DNA of 64,000 nucleotides from Clostridiaceae bacterium (GCA_902363625.1 CABJAS010000001.1:1-64000), one strand, 5' to 3'. Positions 24,665 to 33,717 are shown, counted from the first letter of the stretch. Translations and numbers: made by a program. Notes: generated from the sequence alone by a model not told the origin.

Positions 24665-25546
24665 GTGAAAAAATGGACTTCAAATTTTTTGGCGTTGATA
24701 TGTTTTGGCTCATTGATAGCTTTTGCACTTCCGTTGGGATTTTCTAATCTCTTTTTAGGGACAGCTGCTGTCAGTTTCCTTTTACTGGGAGCCGTCCAAT
24801 ATTTCAGCAAGAAAAAATCATTAAGCGATAAAAAGAAAATGCAGCGTCAACTAGATGAAAAGGCACTTGCTTATTTTAGTGAACATGATGAACTGGTATT
24901 GAACGAAAATGTAACAATCCGCAGTGATCAGGCAAACGGGTTCAATACATTAGATGTATATTACCAAAATGAAAAATTATGTAAGGTAAGTGAATTTAAA
25001 AGCTCTTTCCCAGATACGTATGATTATTTTAAGTATGTGATTTATACGAATGAAGTGGTGGAAACTGAGCCAGAAAATGAAGAGGAAGAAGATTCAACGG
25101 TAAACTTAAAGAAATTTATGCGTCAGATTGATGATTTGAATACTTCTATTACAAATACAAAGATTACGGAAGATTTATATCATACTTCAGCGATGATTAA
25201 ATTTATTGATCAGATTTTAGATCAGTATCCTGAAAAGGAATCGAAAGTATCTAAGCTTGATTATTATTATTTGCCGACATTGGTTTCAATTTTGAAAAAT
25301 TATGTGCGTCTGTCAGATACAAATAAAATGGATCCTGATTTTAATGAGGTAGAATCTCAGCTGATGAAAACAATTTATTTGGTTAATCAGGCCTTGGAGA
25401 CGATGTCTGCAACGCTTTGTGACGATGAAATCTTAGATTTATCAAGTGATATGTCGGTATTGGAAACAATGCTTAAAAAAGATGGATTAGTTAGAGAAGG
25501 AACGATTGATGAACTTAAAGTAGGTGAAAACAATGCCGAGAGATAG
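24665..25546 (+). CDS. XpaC-like membrane protein (5-bromo-4-chloroindolyl phosphate hydrolysis family)
   Basis: A 293-residue protein. Two hydrophobic helices at the N-terminus (about 5-50) precede a long helical cytoplasmic region with an acidic stretch (ENEEEEDSTV). The C-terminal layout, LDYYYLPTLVSILKNYVRL followed by helices, matches the XpaC family. XpaC usually pairs with TelA; here the partner is a different small protein. The GTG at 24665 has GGGGGTGAAA directly upstream, whereas an ATG 81 bases earlier has no ribosome binding site. Function of the family is not established; an envelope-stress or toxic-anion role is suggested by TelA linkage elsewhere. Confidence 0.65.
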   Translation: MKKWTSNFLALICFGSLIAFALPLGFSNLFLGTAAVSFLLLGAVQYFSKKKSLSDKKKMQRQLDEKALAYFSEHDELVLNENVTIRSDQANGFNTLDVYYQNEKLCKVSEFKSSFPDTYDYFKYVIYTNEVVETEPENEEEEDSTVNLKKFMRQIDDLNTSITNTKITEDLYHTSAMIKFIDQILDQYPEKESKVSKLDYYYLPTLVSILKNYVRLSDTNKMDPDFNEVESQLMKTIYLVNQALETMSATLCDDEILDLSSDMSVLETMLKKDGLVREGTIDELKVGENNAER

Positions 25547-26066
25547 AGATAAAAATAATAATCATGATCTTATCAATGATTTAGTAGAATTGGCGGATCA
25601 GACCATTTCAACAGTAAAAGACAATGTTGATGAATCTTTAAAAAAGAGTGGTTACGATAATATGGGAGAACTGCTTTCTGATGGGATTGACCGAGCTTTT
25701 GGAAAACGTAAACCGGAAAAGCCTTATTCCACACATTCACACAATGTCATTACGACACGTTTTGACTATATGAAACAAGTAATGAGCAACATTCAGTATG
25801 GGCGTCGCTATCGTGGGTATTATCGCGATGGCTATGAAAATGTGATCACCACGTATTTACAGGAATTAGAAACCTATAAAGATGATTTAGAATTTTTTGA
25901 ATCGAGCATTCGTCATGAATTAAGCAAGGTCGCAAAAAATGTGCGTAACTCACGTAATAAATATCGTGAAGGACAAAAAGATGCCTTGGAGTATATTTTA
26001 AGTGAGCTGCAGTATTCGAAGTCACAAATTATGCGTAAGATTCAAAGAGAATTAGTAAAAAAATAA
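25533..26066 (+). CDS. hypothetical protein, partner of the XpaC-like gene
   Basis: A 177-residue soluble, strongly charged protein of unknown function. The N-terminal half is amphipathic helical (DLINDLVELADQTIST), the middle is rich in Tyr and Arg (YGRRYRGYYRDGYENV, about 91-106) and the C-terminal half is probably coiled-coil. It overlaps the XpaC-like gene by 14 bp with AGGTGAAAA as ribosome binding site, so the two are translationally coupled and probably act together. TelA is not present. Confidence 0.6.
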   Translation: MPRDRDKNNNHDLINDLVELADQTISTVKDNVDESLKKSGYDNMGELLSDGIDRAFGKRKPEKPYSTHSHNVITTRFDYMKQVMSNIQYGRRYRGYYRDGYENVITTYLQELETYKDDLEFFESSIRHELSKVAKNVRNSRNKYREGQKDALEYILSELQYSKSQIMRKIQRELVKK

Positions 26067-26071
26067 TGAAG

Positions 26072-26104
26072 ATGTGGGGAGCAGAATGCGCTCACATTTT
26101 TAAT
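26072..26104 (+). terminator. probable terminator of the XpaC-like operon
   Basis: ATGTG...CACAT outer stem with an inner GAGC/GCTC-like pairing, followed by TTTTTAATT. The hairpin is imperfect. Confidence 0.5.
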
Positions 26105-26173
26105 TAATAAAAAATCACATAAAATAACCGGAGTTATTTTATATAATGAAAAAGCGGTAAGGTAGGTGAAGTC

Positions 26174-28270
26174 ATGTTTAAATTTAAGAAAAAGCAGCAA
26201 TTTAGCGGAACCTATTACTTTCAGGGAAGAAATGATGAGAAAGTAAGAGAACGTAAAAAAAGAGAGCAGAGTACGTTTGCGAGAATGGTAGGACTGATGG
26301 GGTTGATCGTTGTGGCGATTGTTGTGATTGCCGTCAGACTGATATTTATTCAGGTACATCAAGGAGATTACTATGCGGCAAAGCTAGTAACCTATCAGGT
26401 TCAATCGAAGACGCAGGATGTGCCAAGAGGACAGATCTATGACCGTAATGGTACGCTTTTGGTGGGAAGTGAAGCGACTAATGTCATTATGTATTATGCA
26501 CCAAAAGGGATCGAAGAGAAAGAAGAAAGAGCAATGGCAAAGATCATTGCCGATCGTTTTGAAATAGATTTATCGAAGCTGACGCTGAGAGATAAGCAGG
26601 ATATGCTGATTCGTGATTTTGATAAAGAGACGAAAACGGTTGTCACCGAAGAAGAATGGGCAGCTTATAAAGCAGGTACTTTAAGCGATACGGATATTTA
26701 TAACATGAAAATTGACCGTATTAGTGAAGACATGATCAATCAGTATTACAGCTCGGGTGAACTGACGCTTGAAGAGGCGTATGTCTATACCTTAATGAAT
26801 AAGGATATCAATGGCGGCAATGTTGTGGTGGAGAATGTCTCAGCCGAAGATATCGCTTTTATTGGTGAACGTCAAAATATATTAAGAGGATTTACATACA
26901 GTCATGACTATACACGTGTTTATCCTTATGGGAGTACAATGAAAAGTTTGTTTGGAAATGTTTCAAGCAAGACACAGGGTATTCCCAAAGATGAATCAGA
27001 TACTCTGCTAGCATTAGGCTATCAGATGAATTCACGTGTCGGAACTTCAGGACTAGAAAAACAATACGAAAGCCTGCTTGGCGGAAGCGGAGCAACGTAT
27101 AACTTGACATATGATGAAGAAACCGGTGATCCGATTTTAAGTCAGTTGAGTCAAGGTGAAAAAGGCTATAACTTAAAATTAGCGATCGATTGGGAATTAC
27201 AGGAATATATCAATAATATCCTGGAGACTCAGCTGCGTTCGATTGCTTATGCCAGCGGAAATCAATATATGGATCGTCTTTATGTTGTGCTGATGGATCC
27301 CAATAATGGGGATATTGTGGCAATGTGCGGAAAGGCGCTGGATCGTGAAACAGGTGAAATCTATGATTTTGCGGATGGGGCTTATTTAGAAGCTTTTGCG
27401 ATTGGGTCTTCTTCAAAGGGAGCGACTGTCTATACCGGATTTAAATACGGGCTTTATACGGCGGGGGAACAGCTGTATGATGAACCTATTTATATTCAGG
27501 GAACGGCGCCGAAAGCATCATGGACGAAAACAGCAATGGGAAACTTAAACGAAGTACAGGCATTAGCTAAATCTTCCAATGTCTTTATGTTTAAAATTGC
27601 GATGCGTTTGGCAGAAGCCAATTATGTGCCTTATCAGCCGTTATATATTAACTATGAAGCTTTTGATAAGATCAAGCGTTCCTTTGGAGAATTAGGATTG
27701 GGTGTGAAAACCGGAATTGATGTACCAAATGAAGAAAGAGGTTATCAAGGCGGAGATCGTGAACCTGAAGCCGGGAATATTCTTGATGCTTCGATCGGTC
27801 AGTATTATACTTATACGCCGATCCAAATGGCACAGTATGTTTCAACGATTGCCAATGGCGGGCGACGCATGAAGCCAAGACTGGTGACGGAAGCTTATAC
27901 AAATATAAATGGTGATGATGTCACAGTATATACGAATAATGTCGAGGTGCTTGATGATGTATCGGATGAGAAGACGGCGTTTGAACGAATTCAGGCGGGA
28001 TTCTATGCCGGAGTGAACGGTGATGGAATTTTAACCGGACTTAGAAAAACGGACTATGTTCTGGCGGCAAAATCAGGGACTGCCGAGGTGTTTGATGAAA
28101 CAGGAACCGATTATCCTAACCAGGCTTTGATCGCTTATGCGCCTTATGAGAACCCGCGTTTGACCTATGCATGCATTGCGCCTAGAGAAGGCGGTAACTC
28201 AAAAACTTGTCAAAGTATCGTAGGACAGATTTTTGATAAATATTTTGAAAAATATGGATTATCACAATAA
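26174..28270 (+). CDS. class B penicillin-binding protein (PBP2-like transpeptidase)
   Basis: A 698-residue peptidoglycan transpeptidase. It has a short basic cytoplasmic tail, one membrane helix (about 38-60), a pedestal/dimerisation domain starting VPRGQIYDRNGTLL, and the transpeptidase domain with S412-SSK415 (SxxK), S467-S-N469 (SxN) and K633-SGT636 (KTG equivalent). The acyl-serine is S412. It would cross-link wall in elongation or division; the MreC/RodA or division genes that would tell which are not adjacent. Ribosome binding site AGGTGAAG. Beta-lactams bind at S412. Confidence 0.92.
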   Translation: MFKFKKKQQFSGTYYFQGRNDEKVRERKKREQSTFARMVGLMGLIVVAIVVIAVRLIFIQVHQGDYYAAKLVTYQVQSKTQDVPRGQIYDRNGTLLVGSEATNVIMYYAPKGIEEKEERAMAKIIADRFEIDLSKLTLRDKQDMLIRDFDKETKTVVTEEEWAAYKAGTLSDTDIYNMKIDRISEDMINQYYSSGELTLEEAYVYTLMNKDINGGNVVVENVSAEDIAFIGERQNILRGFTYSHDYTRVYPYGSTMKSLFGNVSSKTQGIPKDESDTLLALGYQMNSRVGTSGLEKQYESLLGGSGATYNLTYDEETGDPILSQLSQGEKGYNLKLAIDWELQEYINNILETQLRSIAYASGNQYMDRLYVVLMDPNNGDIVAMCGKALDRETGEIYDFADGAYLEAFAIGSSSKGATVYTGFKYGLYTAGEQLYDEPIYIQGTAPKASWTKTAMGNLNEVQALAKSSNVFMFKIAMRLAEANYVPYQPLYINYEAFDKIKRSFGELGLGVKTGIDVPNEERGYQGGDREPEAGNILDASIGQYYTYTPIQMAQYVSTIANGGRRMKPRLVTEAYTNINGDDVTVYTNNVEVLDDVSDEKTAFERIQAGFYAGVNGDGILTGLRKTDYVLAAKSGTAEVFDETGTDYPNQALIAYAPYENPRLTYACIAPREGGNSKTCQSIVGQIFDKYFEKYGLSQ

Positions 28271-28378
28271 CTTTTTAATTCCTGATTAAATTGATGGTTT
28301 GTTAAAAAAAGTATGGTAATTCACAAATAATTGTGTTATTATGTAATACGAAATTAGTTTGGGTATGGAGGTGTGAGA

Positions 28379-28528
28379 ATGAGAGATAACATTATTTATA
28401 AATGTACAGAATGTGGAGAAGAAAACTATATCGGTACAAAAAACAAAAGAAATCACCCGGATCGTATGGAAGTTAAAAAATACTGTTCAAGATGTAATAA
28501 AAAAACGACTCATAAAGAGAAAAAATAG
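28379..28528 (+). CDS. rpmG: 50S ribosomal protein L33
   Basis: A 49-residue ribosomal protein. It starts [19 protein letters not shown] and contains [16 protein letters not shown], giving the two CxxC pairs of the zinc-binding L33 form. L33 sits near the ribosomal E site. The ribosome binding site GGAGGTG lies seven bases before the ATG. In many Firmicutes rpmG precedes secE and nusG, but here a terminator follows at once and the next gene is an MBL hydrolase. Short enough to be missed by length-based gene calling. Confidence 0.95.
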   Translation: MRDNIIYKCTECGEENYIGTKNKRNHPDRMEVKKYCSRCNKKTTHKEKK

Positions 28529-28542
28529 TTTAAAGAATATAG

Positions 28543-28568
28543 AGAGTGTCATTGGCACTCTTTTTTCT
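28543..28568 (+). terminator. terminator of rpmG
   Basis: AGAGTGTC-ATT-GGCACTCT (with a G-U pair) followed by TTTTTTCTTTTT. The next 240 bases to 28812 hold no plausible gene; they are AT-rich and contain a TATAAT box at about 28780 that probably drives the MBL gene. Confidence 0.8.
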
Positions 28569-28812
28569 TTTTGCATCACCTAAGGTTTAAGAAGATTGGC
28601 AATGTTATGCTGGATTTAAGGAAAGTAGGGGGACAATAAAAAACAGTAATGTTTTTTATCGTTTTTAAACTATGATTTGGATGGAAGCGGAACGATAGAT
28701 TTGTTGTAGGCGAATAATATCAGCAATGCGCTTGCTTTTAGTTATATCATTTATAAATTAAATAAAAAGTGAAGATGTGTTATAATAAGCAGAGAAAGAA
28801 AAGAGGGATGAG

Positions 28813-29424
28813 ATGAAAATAAAAAGATTAGTGGTCAGTTCGTTTCAAACGAATTGTTATGTGCTATATGATAATTTTCGGGCAGTTATCATTGATCCGG
28901 GGGATCAAGCAAAAAAAATCAAGAATTTTATCAATGAAAATGAATTAGATGTCCTTGCAATTTTATTGACGCATGGGCATTGTGACCATATCGGGGCAAT
29001 AGATGCTTTGTATCAGGCTTTTAACTGTCCCATTTATCTGCATCATGAAGATCATGTGTATTTAAAAGAGCCTAAATATAATCTGTCAACGATGATGGGA
29101 AATCCTCTCATAATTCAAGCACCTGTTTTGGATTGTGAGGAGACAATGCAAATCGGTCCGTTTAAAGTGAGATGGCATCATTTACCGGGACATACGCCGG
29201 GATCGAGCATGATTGAACTAATAGATCAGAAGCTTATCTTTAGCGGAGATGTCTTATTTAACGGTTCGATCGGACGTTTTGATTTTCCGTTATCCAGTCA
29301 TCATGATACTGTTTTATCAATGAAGAAGTTAAAAGAGTTTAATGATGATGCCAGAGTTTTCCCCGGACATGGAGAAGAAACGAGCATTAAAAACGAACAG
29401 CAGCATAATCCTTATCTAAAATAA
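28813..29424 (+). CDS. MBL-fold hydrolase, YqgX/glyoxalase-II-like
   Basis: A 203-residue metallo-beta-lactamase-fold hydrolase. The metal motif THGHCDHIGA (about 57-66) is the HxHxDH signature. Further ligands are His in LPGHTPGSSM (about 134-143), Asp in IFSGDVLF (about 155-162) and the late His in FPGHGEETSI (about 188-197). Members hydrolyse thioesters such as hydroxyacyl-glutathione or bacillithiol conjugates. With methylglyoxal synthase in the same window, a detoxification role is attractive but unproven. Ribosome binding site GAGGGATG. Ends at a bidirectional terminator. Confidence 0.9.
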   Translation: MKIKRLVVSSFQTNCYVLYDNFRAVIIDPGDQAKKIKNFINENELDVLAILLTHGHCDHIGAIDALYQAFNCPIYLHHEDHVYLKEPKYNLSTMMGNPLIIQAPVLDCEETMQIGPFKVRWHHLPGHTPGSSMIELIDQKLIFSGDVLFNGSIGRFDFPLSSHHDTVLSMKKLKEFNDDARVFPGHGEETSIKNEQQHNPYLK

Positions 29425-29459
29425 AATGGCAAGCAGCTAGATGCTCTTGCCATTTTTTT
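29423..29459. terminator. bidirectional terminator; the stop codon of the minus-strand gene lies in the loop
   Basis: AAAATGGCAAG-N12-CTTGCCATTTT then TTTC. The minus-strand MerR gene stops at 29437-29439, inside the loop. Confidence 0.8.
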
Positions 29460-30264
29460 CTTTTATAATAGGAATCTGTACTTCGGTCAGCCAATCTTCT
29501 TCACGTTCTTTATTCCAAATCCCGTCAATCACATTTTCGCGTGGATTTCCGGCTAAAAGATAGCCGTTCTTATCGATCCACTGTGCAGCGTAGGCATAGG
29601 CAAGCCCGATATCTTTATAGCTGCCCTGATGTAAAACAGAAACAACAGTTATTGGTTCAAGCTTTTTGAAGACAACGCCTTCTGGTGCTGTTCCAAAACG
29701 GTCTACAGCTTCACAAAACTCAACGTAACGATCATATTCTTTGTACTCACCGTCTAAATAACTAATGAAGCAGTATGCGGGGAAGGTACATTGAATCTCC
29801 GGATTTAAACGAGTGACTTCTGCGCCTAATGGCGGAATGACATCGAAGTAATCGTGATAACTGTTTAAATGCATCTTTTTAGAATAGACGATAAGCTCGG
29901 GGATTTCTTTGATAATAGCTTTATATTGCAAAAGCTGCTCATCTATTTGCTGTGAACACAGAAAATCAATACGAGCAATCTTTTCTGCCAAGCGTTCTTT
30001 TTCTTTTTGCATTTCAGACCTATGTTTTTCTAAAATGTCCTCTTCATTTTGCCCTAATAAGATTAGTTTGATTTCATTGATCGACAAGCCAATCTGACGA
30101 TAAGCAGTCAGACTGTGAATTTGAATAAGCTGCTGTGTCGTATAAAAGCGATAGCTGCTTTCAGGATCGATATATTCCGGTTTTAATAAATCCATTTCAT
30201 CGTAATAACGCAAGGTCTTGATTGAGACCTTGCTCATTTTAGAAAATTCTCCTATGCGATACAT
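29437..30264 (-). CDS. MerR-family regulator with GyrI-like effector domain (BmrR type)
   Basis: A 275-residue regulator. The N-terminal MerR HTH is YRIGEFSKMSKVSIKTLRYY with EMDLLKPEYIDPESSYRFY as wing. A coiled-coil (about 80-120) leads to a GyrI-like effector-binding domain (about 125-270). BmrR-type proteins bind lipophilic cations and twist over-long promoters. It is the third gene of an ABC exporter operon whose promoter has the 19-bp spacer such regulators need, so it very likely activates its own operon. The ATG at 30264 follows GGAGGAC; the TTG one codon earlier is less likely. Confidence 0.9.
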   Translation of the reverse strand: MYRIGEFSKMSKVSIKTLRYYDEMDLLKPEYIDPESSYRFYTTQQLIQIHSLTAYRQIGLSINEIKLILLGQNEEDILEKHRSEMQKEKERLAEKIARIDFLCSQQIDEQLLQYKAIIKEIPELIVYSKKMHLNSYHDYFDVIPPLGAEVTRLNPEIQCTFPAYCFISYLDGEYKEYDRYVEFCEAVDRFGTAPEGVVFKKLEPITVVSVLHQGSYKDIGLAYAYAAQWIDKNGYLLAGNPRENVIDGIWNKEREEDWLTEVQIPIIKEKNGKSI

Positions 30265-30276
30265 CAATATGTCCTC

Positions 30277-31014
30277 CTATTCCCATTTAAATGTTTTGAT
30301 CGATAAAATAATGCTGATCACAGCAACAACAAATAAAATAATAAATGGTCCAGCTGTATTATTAGGGTGTGATGATAATGAATAACCCTTGATGAGTTTG
30401 ATCCCTTGTGTTAACGGTAAAACGTTGGCGATGGATTGCAGCCATTTCGGAAAGATTTCAAAAGGAACTGTCGCTCCGGATAGAAATAACATCGGAAAAT
30501 AAAACAGCGTACAGGCTAAATTGACAGATTTAGTTGTGCGGCATAAACTTGCAATCAGCATACCTAAACCATAAAGCGCAAACATAGTCACCATAAAAGA
30601 CAGTATCAGCATACCAACACTTCCACTAATCTCATAACCCCAGCCCAGTTTTAGAATAATATAAATGGCAATGGCAGAGATAATTGAAATCAAGGCATTG
30701 ATTACAGCCTGTACCAATAATATCATACTTGGACGTACGGGCGTTACAAAAAAGTGCTTTAGAATTTTTTTATCACGATAATCGGACAGACATAACGGGA
30801 TTCCCATTAGGGCAGTGGCACAGATACCTACGGTAATCAATGAACCGAAAGTTCCCTGAAGATAGGTGTATCCATTAGCTGTCATACTATTGCCGCCAAT
30901 GGCAGCGATAAGAACTGCAATTCCAATCGGCATAATCACACCAAAAAAGATTAAGTCAATGCTGCGAAATGCCAAAAGGGCCTCAATTTTTAAATAAGTC
31001 AAATATTTTTTCAT
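30277..31014 (-). CDS. ABC-2 type transporter permease
   Basis: A 245-residue integral membrane protein with six predicted helices. It has the ABC-2 layout: LTYLKIEALLAFRSIDLIFF at the start, LSDYRDKKILKHFFVTPVR as coupling helix (about 94-112) and LFYFPMLFLSGATVPFEIFP before helix 6. It pairs with the ATPase encoded 4 bp upstream (overlap) as the export half of a drug- or peptide-type transporter. It is followed by the MerR regulator of the same operon. Confidence 0.9.
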   Translation of the reverse strand: MKKYLTYLKIEALLAFRSIDLIFFGVIMPIGIAVLIAAIGGNSMTANGYTYLQGTFGSLITVGICATALMGIPLCLSDYRDKKILKHFFVTPVRPSMILLVQAVINALISIISAIAIYIILKLGWGYEISGSVGMLILSFMVTMFALYGLGMLIASLCRTTKSVNLACTLFYFPMLFLSGATVPFEIFPKWLQSIANVLPLTQGIKLIKGYSLSSHPNNTAGPFIILFVVAVISIILSIKTFKWE

Positions 31015-31730
31015 AATAGAACCTCCTCACCCATATACCATAAAAATGCTTTTTCTAAATTATCATAAGGACTCTTTTCAATTACTTCTTTCACTGTGCC
31101 GCTGATCAATTCTTTTCCATCTTTTAATAAGAGGATACGGTCACATAAGGTTTCTACTTCATCCATATAATGCGAAGTCAAGATCAAGCTCTTTTTGTTC
31201 TTTTTTAGCTCAAGCAAATACTTCCAAATTTCCCTTCTTGCAACAACGTCCAATCCGGTAGTTAACTCATCTAAGAAAATAAGTTCAGGTTCGTGCATAA
31301 CCGCAAGCACAATAGAAAGCTTTTGCTTTTCCCCTCCGGATAAGCTTTCGACCATTTGATTCTTTTTATCCAAGAGACCAAAATCAGATAATAATCGGTC
31401 TTCATCGATATCTTTTTGATAAAGCACAGCACGCTCCTGACATAGTTCATGCACTTTAATTTTTGATTGATAAGCAGAATGCTGGAGCTGTACCCCGATT
31501 TTTTCAAATAACTGCTGTTCTCTTTTTATCATATTGTGATCAAAGAGGAATACTTGACCTTGATTTGCTTTTTTAAGACCCAGCATCGTTTCGATCAATG
31601 TTGTTTTTCCGGCACCGTTGTGTCCTAAAATACCCAGACATTCGCCTTCCTCAACACAAAAAGATACATGGTCCAGCACGGTTTTATTTCCGTATTTCTT
31701 GGTAATTTCATTTACTTTTGTAATGATCAT
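31011..31730 (-). CDS. ABC transporter ATP-binding protein
   Basis: A 239-residue ATPase subunit. Walker A is GHNGAGKTT (about 36-44), Q-loop GVQLQHSAYQ, signature ESLSGGEKQKL, Walker B LIFLDELTTGLD and switch His ILTSHYMDE. It is the first gene of the exporter operon, preceded by a MerR-type promoter. It overlaps the permease gene by 4 bp. The transporter probably exports a lipophilic toxicant recognised by the BmrR-like regulator (inferred). Confidence 0.93.
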   Translation of the reverse strand: MIITKVNEITKKYGNKTVLDHVSFCVEEGECLGILGHNGAGKTTLIETMLGLKKANQGQVFLFDHNMIKREQQLFEKIGVQLQHSAYQSKIKVHELCQERAVLYQKDIDEDRLLSDFGLLDKKNQMVESLSGGEKQKLSIVLAVMHEPELIFLDELTTGLDVVARREIWKYLLELKKNKKSLILTSHYMDEVETLCDRILLLKDGKELISGTVKEVIEKSPYDNLEKAFLWYMGEEVLL

Positions 31731-31757
31731 GTTGATTCTCCTTTCGTTTGTGACATC

Positions 31758-31788
31758 ATCATAAAGTCTCCTTTTAGGGGAGAGTCAA
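31758..31788 (-). promoter_or_regulatory. MerR-type promoter with 19-bp spacer and dyad
   Basis: On the minus strand TTGACT (31783-31788), exactly 19 bp, then TATGAT (31758-31763). The spacer contains TCTCC-N7-GGAGA. Over-long spacers with an internal dyad are the hallmark of MerR/BmrR-activated promoters. Confidence 0.8.
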
Positions 31789-31837
31789 GCGTTTTATTTC
31801 AAAATTAAAAATAATAAGGCTGATGGGAGTATATCAC

Positions 31838-31867
31838 TAAAAAAGATAGATCGGTTGACCTATCTTT
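31838..31867 (-). terminator. terminator of the TetR-flavodoxin operon
   Basis: On the minus strand, AAAGATAGGTC and GATCTATCTTT form a stem with one mismatch, followed by TTTTT. Confidence 0.75.
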
Positions 31868-31905
31868 TACATTATAAAATGATTGAGTATTGTTTCATTG
31901 TGACT

Positions 31906-32556
31906 TTATTGATGAAAATTTATTTTATCTGCCTGCTGATACAAGGCTTTTCTTTTCAATCCGTTTGCTTTAGCACGAGGATACCAGAAAAACATAGAGG
32001 CATTCATCTTCCAAAGGAATCTTGGATAGTTAGGGGAGATAAAAAGATCTTGTCCGCTTTGGGCAGATTTAATATTTTGGGATAGTGTGGAAAGGGCATG
32101 CCCGAGATTCTTATTAGGTCCATGTCCTAAAGGGATAGAAGATATATACGGAAGCATTTCACCGGCACCGGCGCCGATCGCCTGTCCCCAAGTCAAATGA
32201 GTCTGCTGGCACCAGATTTTCATTTGTTCGATAGCTAAGTGATTTTGCTTTCCTTCATAAAAGCCATTGTTTACGATGCAGTAAACCATTGGTTTTCTCT
32301 TTGAAAAATCTTGCTTTGCTAAATCGATGAGCATTCTTAAAAGGTGAGAGGGAATACTGTCTACATATAAAGGAAAGGCAAAAATAAGGGCATCGCTGTC
32401 CGCAATATCAGCAAGCTGACAATCACTTAATATTTCTTTGTGAATACGGTAGATATGAATGTCATTTCCTTTGAGCTGAGGTGTTAAATAATCAATCAAG
32501 AGTGCAGAAGTGCTTTTACTTATCTTAGGACTGCCGTTAATGATGCTGATTTTCAT
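31906..32556 (-). CDS. NAD(P)H-dependent FMN reductase/flavodoxin-like protein
   Basis: A 216-residue flavodoxin-fold protein. The FMN phosphate loop is IINGSPKISKSTSALLI (about 4-20) and a second FMN segment is ALIFAFPLYVDSIPSHL (about 57-73). It probably reduces quinones, azo dyes or iron with NAD(P)H. It starts on the last base of the upstream flavodoxin gene (1-bp overlap) in a TetR-led operon, so both are likely induced by the same toxic or redox-active compound (inferred). Confidence 0.82.
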   Translation of the reverse strand: MKISIINGSPKISKSTSALLIDYLTPQLKGNDIHIYRIHKEILSDCQLADIADSDALIFAFPLYVDSIPSHLLRMLIDLAKQDFSKRKPMVYCIVNNGFYEGKQNHLAIEQMKIWCQQTHLTWGQAIGAGAGEMLPYISSIPLGHGPNKNLGHALSTLSQNIKSAQSGQDLFISPNYPRFLWKMNASMFFWYPRAKANGLKRKALYQQADKINFHQ

Positions 32557-33062
32557 TATAAGATCACCTCTTTTGCCAACAGATGTATTGAATCAAAAAA
32601 TGAGACTTTATATTGAGTACTATTAAAATTAATGCTGTTGGATTTTACCAAGCTTTGTGCTACTGATTTTTCTTGTAAGCTTATGGATTCATCGTAGAAA
32701 TAAACAGAAAGCTGATATTTATTTTGATAACGGGGCTGATGATGTGTTTCCCCATTTATCGTGTTGAAGAAGGGGAGTACATAAGAGATACTGCGGTCAA
32801 CGATGTTTTTTATAAAAGGGCTGTATCCGCCATAAACACATTGACTGATAATGATAACTTTATCTGCCTGAGATAAAACAGCCCCTGTATGTTCATAGCC
32901 GTCTTTTATCACACATGTGCCGGGAGTTTTGATCCAGCAGCCAAAGCAGCCGATACAGTGTTTGATTTTTCCGTTATCAAAGATAATGTGAGTATCCTTA
33001 TTTAAATTGGGAAAAAGGGTTTGAAACTGCTCATTTTTAAGATCATGTATAATGACTTTCAT
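32556..33062 (-). CDS. flavodoxin-family/iron-sulfur flavoprotein-like protein with CxxC cluster
   Basis: A 168-residue protein resembling NADPH-dependent FMN reductases. The segment HCIGCFGCWIKTPGTC (about 35-50) is a cysteine-rich insert seen in iron-sulfur flavoproteins, and VIIISQCVYGGYSPFIKNIV (about 69-88) is the second FMN-binding loop. The usual N-terminal FMN phosphate loop is weak or missing (MKVIIHDLKNEQF), so flavin binding may be altered. Located between a TetR gene (4-bp overlap) and a second flavodoxin. Confidence 0.75.
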   Translation of the reverse strand: MKVIIHDLKNEQFQTLFPNLNKDTHIIFDNGKIKHCIGCFGCWIKTPGTCVIKDGYEHTGAVLSQADKVIIISQCVYGGYSPFIKNIVDRSISYVLPFFNTINGETHHQPRYQNKYQLSVYFYDESISLQEKSVAQSLVKSNSINFNSTQYKVSFFDSIHLLAKEVIL

Positions 33063-33673
33063 GATTGCTCCTCCTTTAAGAAGAAGGATGAAAAAGCACT
33101 GGCTTTAATGATGTCTTCAATCTTTGATTCCAGATCATAGTCAAATTCAACATTTGGCATTGTCATGATTGCAGAGAGTCCATGTACGAATGCCCACATG
33201 GCAATCACACTATCCTGAATTGTCTCATTTGACATTCCTGTCTTTTTAAAGGATTGGATAGCTGCTTTTTTTAGTATTTCCAGTGGCGGTATCTCATTTT
33301 TATTGATGGTTTCTAAGGATAGAGAGATTTTCATATTTTTTCTGGAAAATAAGAAATCATAATACAATGGGTGATGGTAAAAAAATAAAACATATGTTTT
33401 TCCCAGCTTTGGCAATAATTCAGGGGTATCCTGATATTGCTGTGCGGTTTCTTCCAATGCCTGCGTAAAAGTATCCATAATATGCTTTTGGATAGCACCG
33501 ATAAATTCATCTTTACTGCTAAAATGAGCATAGGGAGCAGCGTTGCTGACGTGGCAAAGTGCCGCTACTTTTCGCAAAGATAATTTATCTTCGCCTTCCT
33601 TGCTGATAAATTCCAATCCTGTTTCAATCAGCAAACGGCGCAAATCGCCATGATGATAGGGTTTGTTTTCCAT
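33059..33673 (-). CDS. TetR-family transcriptional regulator
   Basis: A 204-residue repressor. The HTH (about residues 8-55) reads HHGDLRRLLIETGLEFIS, then LSLRKVAALCHVSNAAPYAHF as turn and recognition helix. The C-terminal part (about 75-195) resembles the TetR_C WHG domain (MWAFVHGLSAI). It heads the operon with two flavodoxin-like genes (4-bp overlap). A 15-bp palindrome covers its -35 region, which supports autorepression. Ribosome binding site GGAGGAAAA. Confidence 0.9.
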   Translation of the reverse strand: MENKPYHHGDLRRLLIETGLEFISKEGEDKLSLRKVAALCHVSNAAPYAHFSSKDEFIGAIQKHIMDTFTQALEETAQQYQDTPELLPKLGKTYVLFFYHHPLYYDFLFSRKNMKISLSLETINKNEIPPLEILKKAAIQSFKKTGMSNETIQDSVIAMWAFVHGLSAIMTMPNVEFDYDLESKIEDIIKASAFSSFFLKEEQS

Positions 33674-33717
33674 AGTTTTCCTCCAATCTTATCACTGCTT
33701 AGATTTTAACATACAAA

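Noticed and set aside
28529..28812. secE/nusG expected after rpmG.
   Set aside because: A terminator follows rpmG at once and no frame in the gap has a ribosome binding site with a SecE-like helix.
31855..32085. Plus-strand frame over the end of the flavodoxin operon.
   Set aside because: No ribosome binding site, and its sequence is the complement of a supported gene and terminator.
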